A stretch of DNA of 35,550 nt from Gemmatimonadota bacterium. GTDB lineage: Bacteria > Gemmatimonadota > Gemmatimonadetes > Longimicrobiales > Gaopeijiaceae. The notes below the pieces were generated by a model. That model made no database searches and had not been told where the DNA came from. It saw only the letters and a list, made by a program, of their open reading frames with translations. Each line of letters starts with the position of its first letter. Within the stretch, counting starts at the first letter, position 1. The DNA is taken from positions 1-35,550 of the forward strand of contig JAPPGI010000063.1 of the NCBI GenBank assembly GCA_028874985.1, written 5' to 3'. A program made the position numbers and the translations under genes. Shown one piece after another: positions 23,223-32,592 of the stretch.

Positions 23223-25895
23223 ATGCTTCCGGTTTCCCCGTCCCCCCGACTTCGTCCCAATCCGGCGTGGCCCTTCACTCTCCATGGCGTCACGTTGTCC
23301 GGGATCGCGGCGCTGTTGCTCCAGCTCTGCGCCGCCCCCGTCTCCGGCCGGCCCCGACCTTCCCAGCCCGACCCCCCCGACTGCGACCACTGGAAGTCAG
23401 GCCGGTTCGACCGTTTCTTCGAGACCGCTACGGTCGACGATGTCGCCTCCTGCCTCCAGGACGGTGCGGACGTGCACGCCCGTGACGACGGCAACGGGAC
23501 GCCTCTGCACTCGGCGGCCGGCAGCGTCGCAGACCCCGCCGTCATCGCCGCGCTGCTGGTGGCCGGCGTGGACGTGAACGCCCGGGACTGGGCGGAAACG
23601 ACCCCTCTTCACCGCGCGGCCGCCGGAAACCCCGATCCCGCCGTCGTCGCCGCCCTCGTCGAGGCGGGAGCCGATGTGAACGCCCGGGAGGGAAACCGCC
23701 GCACCCCGCTGCACATGTCCCACCGGAACAGGAACCCCGAAGTGGTTCGGGCCTTGCTGGCCGCGGGCGCCGACCCGCTCGCGCGCGACGACCGGGGCAG
23801 GATCGCGGACCCGGGGCACTGCGAGCACTGGAACACGGGCGCCTTCGCCCGGGCGGCGACTGCGGAAGCCGTGATCCGCTGCCTCGAGGCGGGTGCCGAT
23901 GTGCACGCCCGCCATTCCAGTACGCGCGCTCGCGATTTGAACGAAGGGAACACTCCGCTGCACTTTGCCGCCGCCTGCGGGAGGGGCCCCCATGTGGAGA
24001 AGCTCCTGGAGGCAGGCGCGGAAATCGATGCGCGCAACCAGGCGGGTTGGACTCCGCTGTACGTTGCGGCCGTGAGCGGACAGGCCCGGCCCCCCGCGGT
24101 GGCCGCGCTCCTGGAGGCCGGGGCCGACGTGAACACACCGGACGGCCGCGGGATGACCGCGCTCCACCTCGCGATGTTTTCCGTTTCCTACGCGGTGTTT
24201 CCCGGAAGTCCCGAAATCGTCTCTCTACTGCTCGGGGCCGGCGCGGACGTCCACGCGCGCGACGACGAGGGGGCGACGCCCCTGCTTCAGCGCTGGTACT
24301 GGGTGCATCCTCACCCTGCCGTCGTCGAAGCGCTGCTCGCCGCCGGTGCCGACGTCAACGCACGCGGCCCGGGGGGGCGGACCGCCCTGCACCTCGCCGC
24401 GTCGAAACCCGATCAGAACGGCATCCTCGAAGGGGCCGAGGCACTTCTCGGAGCCGGGGCCGATCCCGGGGCCCGCGACGATCAGGGGCGCACCCCGCTG
24501 CACATGGCGAGCACCGGCGACAACGTGGCTCTGGTCACGGCCCTGCTGAGCGCCGGAGCGGATGTGCGCGCGCGGGACGACCGGGACGAATCCGCCCTTC
24601 ACGAGGCCGCCGGCGCGAGGACGAGTCCCGACGTCCTGGCCGCCCTCCTGGAAGCCGGGGCGGACGTAGGCGCACGGGACTTGCAGGGCGCAACCGCCCT
24701 TCACGTAGCGGCGGAGGCCGGCAGGAGCGCCGCTGTCGTTCAGGTCCTGCTCGCCGCCGGAGCCGAACCGGACGCAACGAACCACGCCGGGGAGACCCCG
24801 CTCCACAGGGTCAGCACGCGCATTCGCCGGGCGAATCCGGCCCTTCTGCCCCTGCTCGACGCCGGCGCGGATGTCAGCGTCCGGGACACCGCCGGCGACA
24901 GCCCCCTGCATCGGGCGGTTTCGCTGGGCGATCCCTCCAACGTTGTCGCCACGCTGCTGGCGGCGGGCGCGGATGCGAATGCCCGCAACCGGACGGGCGA
25001 TACGCCGCTGCACGAGCAGGCCTACTCGCGTCTCAATGCGACGACCGTCAACGCGCTGGTGCGCGGTGGGGCCGACATGGAAGCGCGCAACGACGCAGGT
25101 GAAACTCCGATGCAGGTGGCCGTGCGGAGAAACAAGCTGCCCTTCGTCAACCGGCTCCTGGCGCTGGGCGCCGAGCCGGAGGCGCAGGACGCGGCCGGAC
25201 GCATCGCCGCTCCGGATGTCTGTGAGCGCCTCGGCGCCACCCTCATGGATACGGCCCCCGTGGACACGCTGGTGGGGTGCGTCGAGTCCGGTGCTGACGT
25301 GAACGGGCGTGACATCGCGGGGTACACGCCGCTCCACCATCTCGCGCGGTCCGGGCGGCCACTCTCCGTGGCTCGGACGATCGTCGGGACGTTGGCGGAA
25401 GCGGGAGCGGACGTGAACGCGCGCAACGACGACGGAGCGACTCCCCTCCATCTGGCCGCGAGGGCGGGGCGGTCCGCCGTGGCGGCCGCGCTCCTGGAGG
25501 CCGGCGCGGAGGTGAACGCGCGAAGCGAACCGGGCCGGACACCCTTGCACCTGGCGGCGGCCGCAAAGGGGGACCAGGTCGAGCTGGTCCGGCTTCTCGC
25601 CGGAGCCGGGGCGTTCCTGGACACGCGCGACGACCGTGGCCGGACTCCGTTGCACGACGCCCTCGACCGCGAGAATCCCGGTGTCTTCGCGGCGCTCGTC
25701 GAGCTGGGGTCCGATCCCACGCTCCACGACGACAACGGCAACGTGCCCGATCCGGCGAGCTGCCGGAGGTCGAACACGAGGTGGTTCTCTGGGGTGCCGC
25801 CGGAGTTGACGCCGTCTCCGACTGCGTTCGACAGGAAACCGATCCCGGTGCGCTGCTGCGGGCGGCGTCGAAGTTTGCCCGCGATCCGGCGGTGA
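23223..25895 (+). CDS. Giant exported ankyrin-repeat protein, N-terminal frame (frameshifted near 25790)
   Basis: 890-residue frame from ATG 23223. GGAGG is only 2 nt away, which is tight. The signal peptide is unusually long, with core VTLSGIAALLLQLCAAPVSG. Cys-cap modules start at about residues 54, 200, 667 and 847 with x22, x19 and x18 spacing for the first three. The 146/467/180-residue distances between caps are identical to those in the next gene (26806). About 20 ankyrin repeats with GADVNAR/TPLH units lie between. In the fourth cap the protein reads SCRRSNTRWFSG and then turns into nonsense (PSPTAFDRKP) before a stop at 25895. Genuine ankyrin sequence continues in another frame (25781-26809). 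The intact product would be about 1195 residues. Confidence 0.8.
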   Translation: MLPVSPSPRLRPNPAWPFTLHGVTLSGIAALLLQLCAAPVSGRPRPSQPDPPDCDHWKSGRFDRFFETATVDDVASCLQDGADVHARDDGNGTPLHSAAGSVADPAVIAALLVAGVDVNARDWAETTPLHRAAAGNPDPAVVAALVEAGADVNAREGNRRTPLHMSHRNRNPEVVRALLAAGADPLARDDRGRIADPGHCEHWNTGAFARAATAEAVIRCLEAGADVHARHSSTRARDLNEGNTPLHFAAACGRGPHVEKLLEAGAEIDARNQAGWTPLYVAAVSGQARPPAVAALLEAGADVNTPDGRGMTALHLAMFSVSYAVFPGSPEIVSLLLGAGADVHARDDEGATPLLQRWYWVHPHPAVVEALLAAGADVNARGPGGRTALHLAASKPDQNGILEGAEALLGAGADPGARDDQGRTPLHMASTGDNVALVTALLSAGADVRARDDRDESALHEAAGARTSPDVLAALLEAGADVGARDLQGATALHVAAEAGRSAAVVQVLLAAGAEPDATNHAGETPLHRVSTRIRRANPALLPLLDAGADVSVRDTAGDSPLHRAVSLGDPSNVVATLLAAGADANARNRTGDTPLHEQAYSRLNATTVNALVRGGADMEARNDAGETPMQVAVRRNKLPFVNRLLALGAEPEAQDAAGRIAAPDVCERLGATLMDTAPVDTLVGCVESGADVNGRDIAGYTPLHHLARSGRPLSVARTIVGTLAEAGADVNARNDDGATPLHLAARAGRSAVAAALLEAGAEVNARSEPGRTPLHLAAAAKGDQVELVRLLAGAGAFLDTRDDRGRTPLHDALDRENPGVFAALVELGSDPTLHDDNGNVPDPASCRRSNTRWFSGVPPELTPSPTAFDRKPIPVRCCGRRRSLPAIRR

Positions 25896-26809
25896 TCCGG
25901 CTGCTGGTGGAAGCGGGCCCGGACATCAACGCGCGCAACGACCGGGGGGAGACGGCTCTGCACCTCGCTTCCCGGCACAACGCCGACCCCGCCGTCGTGT
26001 CGGCCCTGCTGAACGCCGGAGCGGAGGTGAACGCATGGGCGTCGGGATTTCGCACCGATTACGGTTGGGACTACACGCCTCTGCACCGGGCCGCCGGGAA
26101 CGAAAACCCTGCCGTGGCCGCCGTCCTGTTGGAGGCGGGCGCGGACGCGAACGCCCGCGGCACCCACGGGGAAACTCCGCTTCACCTGGCCGCCGGAGGC
26201 AATGCGGATACTGCGATGGTCAACACCCTTCTCCGTGGCGGCGCCGATGTCAACGCACGGAGAAACGGCGGCAGGACGCCGCTCCACGAAGCGGCTCAGA
26301 GCAACGCCAACCCCGCAGTCCTCGCGGCGCTACTGGACGCCGGAGCCGAGGTGAACACCTGGGGAGTGGACTGGAGCACCTTGGCGGGCATGCCCGTCGA
26401 GCGGGAGCGCCGCACAACCCTGCACTCCGCCGCCGAGTGGAACGGCAATCCGGAGATCGTGTCGCTTCTGCTTGAGGCCGGGGCGGATGTGGGAGCGCGG
26501 ATGAAATCGGGAAGCGCGCCCTTGCACCTGGCGGTCCGGCGCAACACGAACCCCGCGGTGATCGAGGCGCTGGTGAGCGGCGGCGCCGATGTGGCCGCAC
26601 CCGTGGGCGGCGGCTTGACTCCGTTGCACCTGGCCGCCCTGCACAACGCGGCTGTCTTTCCCGTGCTGCTGGAACTCGGTGCCGACCTCTCAGCCCTCGA
26701 CGACGCGGGCAGAACCCCGCTGGAGCTGGCGCGAAGCAACGAGGAATTGCGCCGGCTGGAGATCGTGACGCGGTCCCCCTTCCCGCGACGGGAGGGCTAC
26801 CAGCGATGA
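25781..26809 (+). CDS. Ankyrin-repeat protein, C-terminal frame of the frameshifted gene starting at 23223
   Basis: 342-residue frame with real content from about AAGVDAVSDCVRQ, the second half of the fourth Cys cap. About 9 ankyrin repeats follow, including the Trp finger (NAWASGFRTDYGWDYTPLH), ending TPLELARSNEELRRLEIVTRS. After the cap cysteine about six residues are missing against relatives (DCVRQETDPGALLRAAS), so the junction has both a frame change and a short deletion. It has no signal peptide or ribosome site of its own and is unlikely to be made separately. Its stop overlaps the ATG of the next gene by 4 nt (26806-26809), preserving operon coupling. Confidence 0.7.
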   Translation: MVLWGAAGVDAVSDCVRQETDPGALLRAASKFARDPAVIRLLVEAGPDINARNDRGETALHLASRHNADPAVVSALLNAGAEVNAWASGFRTDYGWDYTPLHRAAGNENPAVAAVLLEAGADANARGTHGETPLHLAAGGNADTAMVNTLLRGGADVNARRNGGRTPLHEAAQSNANPAVLAALLDAGAEVNTWGVDWSTLAGMPVERERRTTLHSAAEWNGNPEIVSLLLEAGADVGARMKSGSAPLHLAVRRNTNPAVIEALVSGGADVAAPVGGGLTPLHLAALHNAAVFPVLLELGADLSALDDAGRTPLELARSNEELRRLEIVTRSPFPRREGYQR

Positions 26810-29763
26810 AGAGGATCGCCCAGGTCGCCGCAGCCGCGGCACTTCTGCTCTTCTGTGCGCCCCCCGCTCCCGTCCAGCCCCCCCCTTCCCCCGAACCCGG
26901 CCCTCCGGACTGCAAGGCCTGGGAATCGGTCTGGAGCCTCCTGTTCTCCGACGACGCGGACGCCGGCGTGGTCAGGTCCTGCCTCCGGACCGCCGCGGAT
27001 GTGAACGCGCGCGGCGCCGGCAACCGGACACCCCTGCACGCGGTGGTGTCCCGGAGTGGCGTGGACCCGGGCGTCATCGCCGCGCTGCTCGAGGGCGGCG
27101 CCGATGCCAACGCCCGGGATTGGGCGGGGACGACCCCGCTTCACATTGCGGCTGCGGCGCGCGATCCCGCCGTCGTCACCGCCCTGATCGAGGCGGGCGG
27201 GAACGTGCATGCACGGGACACCAGGGGTCGCACTCCGCTGCATTCGGCGCTGCACAACGAGGACCGCGACGTGGCCCGCGCATTGCTGGCCTCGGGCGCG
27301 GACCCGCTCGCGCGCGACGACCGGGGCATGATCGCCGATCCGGCCCACTGCGAGCACTGGAACACGCGGTGGTTCGCCGCAACGGCGACCACGGAAGCGG
27401 TCGCCCGCTGCATAGAGTCCGGCGCCGACCTGAATGCCCGCCTTCGCGGATCCGGAGACTACGACCCCGACGCGGGATACACTCCGCTTCACCAAGCGGC
27501 GACGTACGGTAGCCGCGCCGGGGTGGCGCTGCTCCTGGAGTCGGGAGCGGAAGTCGACACGCGCAACGACCGGGACGCCACCCCACTCACGGTCGCGGCC
27601 CTGCACGGGCGCAGGGGACCGGTGGCCGCGCTCCTGGAAGGGGGAGCGGACGTCAATGCACGCGACAGCAGCAACCTCTGGACACCGCTGTACTGGGCGA
27701 TCCGGCAGGACAGCGCCGAGATCGTCGACATGCTGTTGCAGGCCGGCGCCGACGTGCACGCCCGCGACTACGACCAACTGACCCCACTACACCGCGCGGT
27801 CCGCATGAGCTCCCCCGAGGTCATCGCCCTGCTGCTGCAATGGGGCGCCCAAGTCGATGCGCACGACGATGACGGCGCGACGCCATTGCTTGGGCCGGGA
27901 AAACGGGAATCCGACCTTGAGCGGGTGTTTCCCGAGCCGGCTGCTCTCGACCTGCTGCTCGCCGCGGGGGCGGATGTCCACGTCCGGACACGCTCCGGCC
28001 GAACCGCTCTGCACGGCGTGGCGTCGGACGCGAACGCTCCCGGAGCACTTCGGGTCGCCGGCAGGCTCCTCGAGTCCGGGGCGGACGTGCACGCGCGCGA
28101 CGACCAGGGCCGTACCCCGCTGTTCCTGGCGGCCGGCGGCGACAGCGAGGCCATGGTCCGCACGCTGATCCGGGCCGGGGCGGATGTGCAAGCGCGGGCG
28201 CGCCGGGGCGAAACCGTCCTGCATACGGCGGCGAACCTGGCCGTGCTGTCGGCGCTGCTGGAAGCCGGAGCCGATCTGGGAGCACGCAACTCCCGGGGCA
28301 CCACCGCGCTCCACCGCGCGGCACGGTCCTCGAAGAGCGCCGCCGTCGTCGAGTTCCTTCTGGAGTCCGGGGCGGACGTGGCCGCGGTGGACAGTGCCGG
28401 GAATACACCCCTGCACCATGCAGCCTGGGGGGACAGCACCGCCGTCGTTACGGTGCTCCTGGAGGCGGGTGCGGATGCGAACGCCCGCAATCGTAAGGGC
28501 GAGACGCCGCTGCACAGATGGGCGACGACGGGACCGCGTTTCTGGGAGCCGGTGGACCCGAGCCGGTCCATCGCCGCCAAGCTCCTGCGCGGCGGTGCCA
28601 ACGTCAACGCCATCGATACCGCGGGCCGGACACCGCTGCAGGTGGCCATGAAGTGGAACAATTCGTATGCCGCACAGGATCTCCTGGAACTCGGGGCCGA
28701 GGCCGAACCGGAGGTGCCGGACACCACCGAGCGCGACGATCCCGGCACCTGCGCGCTGCTGGAAGGGGACTTCATGAGTGCGGTCACCCCGGAACGCCTG
28801 GGAGAGTGTATCGCGACGGGTGCCGATGTAAACGCGGTTGCCTGGTGGGGGGGGACGCCTCTGCACGATCTGGTGTATGCCGAAAGGCCGAATCCCTTCA
28901 CCGACACGCTCATCGCGATGCTTGCGGAGGCGGGCGCGGACGTGAACGCACGGACCGGCCGGGAAGAAACTCCCCTTCATAGTGCCGCCTCGGCCGGGCG
29001 AACCGCCATGGCCGCAGCGCTCCTGAAGGCGGGGGCCGACCCGAACGTGCGTGCGTACGAGGATCACACGCCGCTGCATTGGGCGGCGGGCCGGCCAGGA
29101 GGCACCGTCGAACTCGTTGCGCTCCTCGCAGATGCCGGAGCGAACCTGGACGCGCGCGACGAGCGCGGCCGAACGCCTCTGCACCACGCCGTCGGAGCCG
29201 AGAACCCCAGCATCTATGACACGCTCGTCCAACTGGGCGCCGATCCGGCGATCCCCGACGAGAACGGCAACGTGCCGGACCCGCTGAGCTGCCGGCAATG
29301 GAACACCAAGATGTTCTTCTCCCTGGCCAGTGCGGATATCGTCGCCGGCTGCATCCGCGAAGGCGCCGACGTGACGGCTGGTGTCGATGGTGGCACCGCG
29401 CTGCACCTGGCATCGACGTGGTCCCGCGACCCGGCCGTGATCCCGGTACTGGTCCGGGCCGGGGCCGACGTCGACGCTCGTGACGACGACAACGAGGTCC
29501 CCTTGCACCTTGCGGCCAAGCACAATACCAATCCCGCCATCGTGACCGCCCTGCTGGATGCCGGGGCGGAGCCGAACATCTGGAGGACGGGATTCGGTGT
29601 CGACCAGGGGTGGGACTACGCCCCCATTCACGATGCGACGGCGAATCCGAACCCGGCCGTCGTAGCCGCCCTCCTGGACGGTGGGGCCGACGTGCACGCA
29701 CGGGATGGCAAGGGAGGACCCCGCTGCACCTGGCTGCGGCCCGAGCCTGCAGCCCCGCCATGA
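26806..29763 (+). CDS. Giant exported ankyrin-repeat protein, main frame (frameshift near 29717)
   Basis: 985-residue frame from ATG 26806, GGGAGG about 9 nt upstream, start overlapping the previous stop. The signal peptide (IAQVAAAAALLLFCAPPAP) is followed by a Pro-rich linker. Cys caps begin at about residues 36, 182, 649 and 829 with x22, x19, x18 and x19 spacing. Ankyrin repeats fill the blocks; block three opens LHDLVYAERPNP, also seen in the fourth gene. The fourth block has the Trp finger in the form NIWRTGFGVDQGWDYAPIH. At 29710-29720 the frame slips: GKG is followed by GPRCTWLRPEP instead of RTPLHLAAA, which is readable one frame over, consistent with loss of one base from a GGC. Restored, the protein would be about 1160 residues. 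Confidence 0.82.
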   Translation: MKRIAQVAAAAALLLFCAPPAPVQPPPSPEPGPPDCKAWESVWSLLFSDDADAGVVRSCLRTAADVNARGAGNRTPLHAVVSRSGVDPGVIAALLEGGADANARDWAGTTPLHIAAAARDPAVVTALIEAGGNVHARDTRGRTPLHSALHNEDRDVARALLASGADPLARDDRGMIADPAHCEHWNTRWFAATATTEAVARCIESGADLNARLRGSGDYDPDAGYTPLHQAATYGSRAGVALLLESGAEVDTRNDRDATPLTVAALHGRRGPVAALLEGGADVNARDSSNLWTPLYWAIRQDSAEIVDMLLQAGADVHARDYDQLTPLHRAVRMSSPEVIALLLQWGAQVDAHDDDGATPLLGPGKRESDLERVFPEPAALDLLLAAGADVHVRTRSGRTALHGVASDANAPGALRVAGRLLESGADVHARDDQGRTPLFLAAGGDSEAMVRTLIRAGADVQARARRGETVLHTAANLAVLSALLEAGADLGARNSRGTTALHRAARSSKSAAVVEFLLESGADVAAVDSAGNTPLHHAAWGDSTAVVTVLLEAGADANARNRKGETPLHRWATTGPRFWEPVDPSRSIAAKLLRGGANVNAIDTAGRTPLQVAMKWNNSYAAQDLLELGAEAEPEVPDTTERDDPGTCALLEGDFMSAVTPERLGECIATGADVNAVAWWGGTPLHDLVYAERPNPFTDTLIAMLAEAGADVNARTGREETPLHSAASAGRTAMAAALLKAGADPNVRAYEDHTPLHWAAGRPGGTVELVALLADAGANLDARDERGRTPLHHAVGAENPSIYDTLVQLGADPAIPDENGNVPDPLSCRQWNTKMFFSLASADIVAGCIREGADVTAGVDGGTALHLASTWSRDPAVIPVLVRAGADVDARDDDNEVPLHLAAKHNTNPAIVTALLDAGAEPNIWRTGFGVDQGWDYAPIHDATANPNPAVVAALLDGGADVHARDGKGGPRCTWLRPEPAAPP

Positions 29764-30290
29764 TCGCCGCGCTGACAGGTGCCGGCGCCGATCCGAATCT
29801 GCGCGCCGATTTCGGTCAGACGCCGCTGCACGAGGCGGCTAAGACCAATCGCATCCCGGCCGTGATCGCCGCGGTGCTCGAGGCGGGGGCGGATGTGAGT
29901 GTTCGGGCGGCCGGGGGTTGGACGCCGCTTCACAACGCGGCGCGGGAAGGGGGCCTGGTCGCGGTCGACGCACTGCTCGAAGCGGGAGCGGAAGTGAACG
30001 CGCGTGCCAGTGACGGGGACACACCCCTTCACGTAGCGGCGCTTTGGAACCCTGACCCGGCGGTATTGGAGCGGCTCATGCGAGCCGGCGCGGACCTGCA
30101 CGCGCGCGGAGGGGGGGGCTACACTCCATTGCATTCGGCTGCCCTGGACCCGGCGAAGTTCTCGGTGCTCCTGCAACTCGGCGCCGATACCACCGCGGTC
30201 GACGATCACGGCAGGACCCCGATGGACAGGTTGCCGGGGGTCCTGGACTATACCTCCACGGTGACTCGATTCTCGCAGAACTGCCGCTGA
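29610..30290 (+). CDS. Ankyrin-repeat protein, C-terminal frame of the gene starting at 26806
   Basis: The frame is open from an ATG at 29610, but only sequence from about 29715 is genuine: RTPLHLAAARACSPAMIAAL onward. Six or so ankyrin repeats follow to a C-terminal TPMDRLPGVLDYTSTVTRFS. It has no signal peptide and no own ribosome site, so it is the displaced tail of the preceding frame. The gene downstream starts 73 nt later. Confidence 0.65.
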   Translation: MGLRPHSRCDGESEPGRRSRPPGRWGRRARTGWQGRTPLHLAAARACSPAMIAALTGAGADPNLRADFGQTPLHEAAKTNRIPAVIAAVLEAGADVSVRAAGGWTPLHNAAREGGLVAVDALLEAGAEVNARASDGDTPLHVAALWNPDPAVLERLMRAGADLHARGGGGYTPLHSAALDPAKFSVLLQLGADTTAVDDHGRTPMDRLPGVLDYTSTVTRFSQNCR

Positions 30291-30363
30291 CCACGGCCAG
30301 GGCGCACGCATGATTTGCGCCCGTCCACCCGGCCCAGGGCTGAAGTCTTGGAGTGACGAAACA

Positions 30364-30981
30364 ATGAGCAGAATCGCCCCATTCGCCGCAATCGCCGCTC
30401 TCCTGGCCGCTATTGCGCCCCCCGCTCCCGCCCAGCCTCCCCCTCCCCCCGAGCCCGGCCCTCCGGACTGCGCGGACTGGAAGTCGGGCGAATTCTCCCT
30501 CTTCTTCCGCAGTGCCGACGCCGACGCGGTCAGGTCCTGCCTCCGGGAAGGGGCGGATATCAACGCACGGAGCGGCGGCGGCCGCACGCCGCTGCACTCG
30601 GCGCTGGCGGAGACCGGGGATCTCGGAGTCGTCATCGCCTTGCTGGAGGGCGGCGCGGCCGTGAACGCGCCGGATTCGGGCGGGACGACCCCGCTTCACA
30701 TCGCCGCCGCGTCCCCCGGGAAAGCTCGCCCTCGTCACCGCCCTGATCGAGGCGGGTGCGGACGTGAACGCGCGGGACGCCAGCGACCGCACACCGTTGC
30801 ATTCGGCCCACCACAACCCCGCCGCGGCCCGCGAGTTGCTGGCCTCCGGCGCGGACCCCCTGGCGCGCGACCAATGGGGCAGGGTCGCCGATCCCTCGCA
30901 CTGCGAACACTGGAACTCGCGTCAGTTCGCCGGGGCGGCCACCGCCGGGGCGGTGACACGATGCATCGAGGCGGGCGCTGA
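30364..30981 (+). pseudogene. Decayed ankyrin gene, piece 1 (signal peptide, first cap, start of block one)
   Basis: Genuine up to TPLHIAAASPGK near 30720. After that this frame reads Arg-rich nonsense while the +1 frame resumes LALVTALIEAGADVNAR. It is the only piece with its own ribosome site and export signal. Confidence 0.6.
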
Positions 30982-31270
30982 CGTGAACGCCCGCCTTCGC
31001 AGCGGTGTCCGGGGCAATATCGGTTCGCGGAGGCAACCCCCGGGTCGTCGAGCTCCTGCTGGAGGCGGGCGCGGACGTGAACGCGGCGAACGGCGACGAC
31101 GGTGCGACGCCGCTGATCTGGCCGGAATGGCACAATCGGAATCCGGACAGCCCGTTGCCCGAGCCGGCTGTTCTCGAGTTGCTGCTTGGCGCGGGAGCCG
31201 ATGTGCGCGCCCGGGACACCTCCGGTCGGACGGCATTGCATTTCGTGGCATCCGGGCCCGACAAGCGTAA
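30764..31270 (+). pseudogene. Decayed ankyrin gene, piece 2 (second cap)
   Basis: Genuine from about 30723 to ~31005. It carries the RVADPSHCEHWNSRQF cap with x19 spacing to the second cysteine and then ADVNARLRSG, after which the frame is lost. The large deletion relative to its paralogs lies shortly after this. Confidence 0.5.
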
Positions 31271-31748
31271 CGCGCTTCAGCTTGCACGCAGACTCCTCGA
31301 GTCCGGGGCGGACCCCAATGCGCGCGACGACGAAGGCCGAACCCCGTTGCTTCTGGCAGTTCAGGGCGACAACGACGCTCTCGTCCGGGCCCTGCTCGGA
31401 GCCGGAGCGGACGTGCGGGCCCGTGGGCCCCGGGCGGCGACACACCGCTGCACCTGCGGGCCGGCTCCATTCGCGGTTATGCGGGGCCGATCGCCGCTTC
31501 TCTCGTGCGTGCCGGCGCCGACATTAGCGCGCGCAACGACGAGGGCCGGACACCGATGCAGTTGGCGTTGCGGGCCAACAACGGGTGGGTCGTCGACGAA
31601 CTCCTGGAACTGGGGGCGGACCCGGAGACACTGGAAACCCCGGAGCGGAACCCGGGTCCCGCCCCCTGCGAACTGCCCGATCCGAAGTTCCTGGCCACAG
31701 TCACGGCGGCGACCCTGCAGGAGTGTATCGATTGGGGCGCGGACGTGA
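31005..31748 (+). pseudogene. Decayed ankyrin gene, piece 3
   Basis: Genuine from GGNPRVVELLLEAGADVNA to GADVRARGP near 31430; three to four repeats with a 'PLPEPAVLELLLGAGADV' insert also present in the gene at 26806. Beyond 31435 the frame is nonsense. Confidence 0.5.
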
Positions 31749-32122
31749 ACGCACCCGACGACGAGGGCCTGGCCCCGCTACACCATCTGGTGCGTGCCGA
31801 GCGGCCGAATCCCGCGGCGCGTGCGCTCATCGTGACGCTCGCCGGGGCGGGGGCCGACGTTGACGCGCGAAACGACGACGGCGCGACACCCCTCTATCTG
31901 GCCGCGAGCGCCGGACGGCTCGGCCTGGCAACCGCGCTGCTCGAAGCCGGGGCCGACGTGAACGCGGCCACCGGATCGGGCCGGACGCCGCTGCATGGGG
32001 CGGCGGTCGTGAGACAAGATCCCATAGAGCTGGTTTCGCTGCTCGTCGGCGCCGGAGCGATCGTGGATGCGCGGGACGAGCGTGGCCGAACCGCGTTGCA
32101 CGAAGCCCCTTGCGTGCCGTAA
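31505..32122 (+). pseudogene. Decayed ankyrin gene, piece 4 (third cap)
   Basis: Genuine from about 31436 (GDTPLHLRAG) to TALHEA near 32107. It contains the third cap (C-x18-C in the ELPDPKFLATV segment) and LHHLVRAERPNP as in the neighbour at 26806. It ends in a premature TAA. Confidence 0.5.
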
Positions 32123-32592
32123 GGCCCGACGTATTCGACACGCTGATCCGGCTGGGGGCCGACCCGACGCTCCCGGACGACGGTGGCAACGTGCCGGATC
32201 CGACGAATTGCGGGAGGTGGAACACCCCGGTTTTCTTCCGCCTTGCCGGAGCCGATGTCGTTGCCGACTGCATTCGCCGGGGCGCCGATGTCACCGGGGC
32301 CGGCGACGGCGCCACGCCACTCCACCACGCATCGACATTCACCCGCGATCCGGCCGTGATTTCCACAATGGTCCGGGGGGGCGCGGACGTAAACGCGCGT
32401 GACGACCAGCGCCATACCCCCCTGCACCTGGCGGCCCGGCACAACACCGATCCCGCGATCGTATCGGCCCTGCTGGAGGCGGGGGCGGAGGTGGAATCCC
32501 GGGCGAGGGACGGACGCCGCTTCACAGCGCCGTCTCGGCGAACAGCGGCCCGGACGTCATTGTCGCGCTGCTGGAGTCCGGGGCGGATGTGA
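32110..32592 (+). pseudogene. Decayed ankyrin gene, piece 5 (fourth cap)
   Basis: Genuine from LRAVRPDVFDTLIRLGADP to about 32505. It holds the fourth cap (NCGRWNTPVFFRLAG, x19 spacing) and three repeats. The Trp finger seen in block four of the relatives is missing. The tail after RARDG is out of frame. Confidence 0.5.

Noticed and set aside
20299-24167. Long minus-strand open frames opposite the ankyrin genes
   Set aside because: These are periodic antisense shadows of the repeats with Arg/Ala/Pro-rich or Gly/Val/Arg-rich composition and no independent start signals.
29690-29763. Programmed ribosomal frameshifting in the 26806 gene
   Set aside because: There is no slippery heptamer or following pseudoknot-like stem, and relatives break at different places. 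A simple one-base loss explains it.
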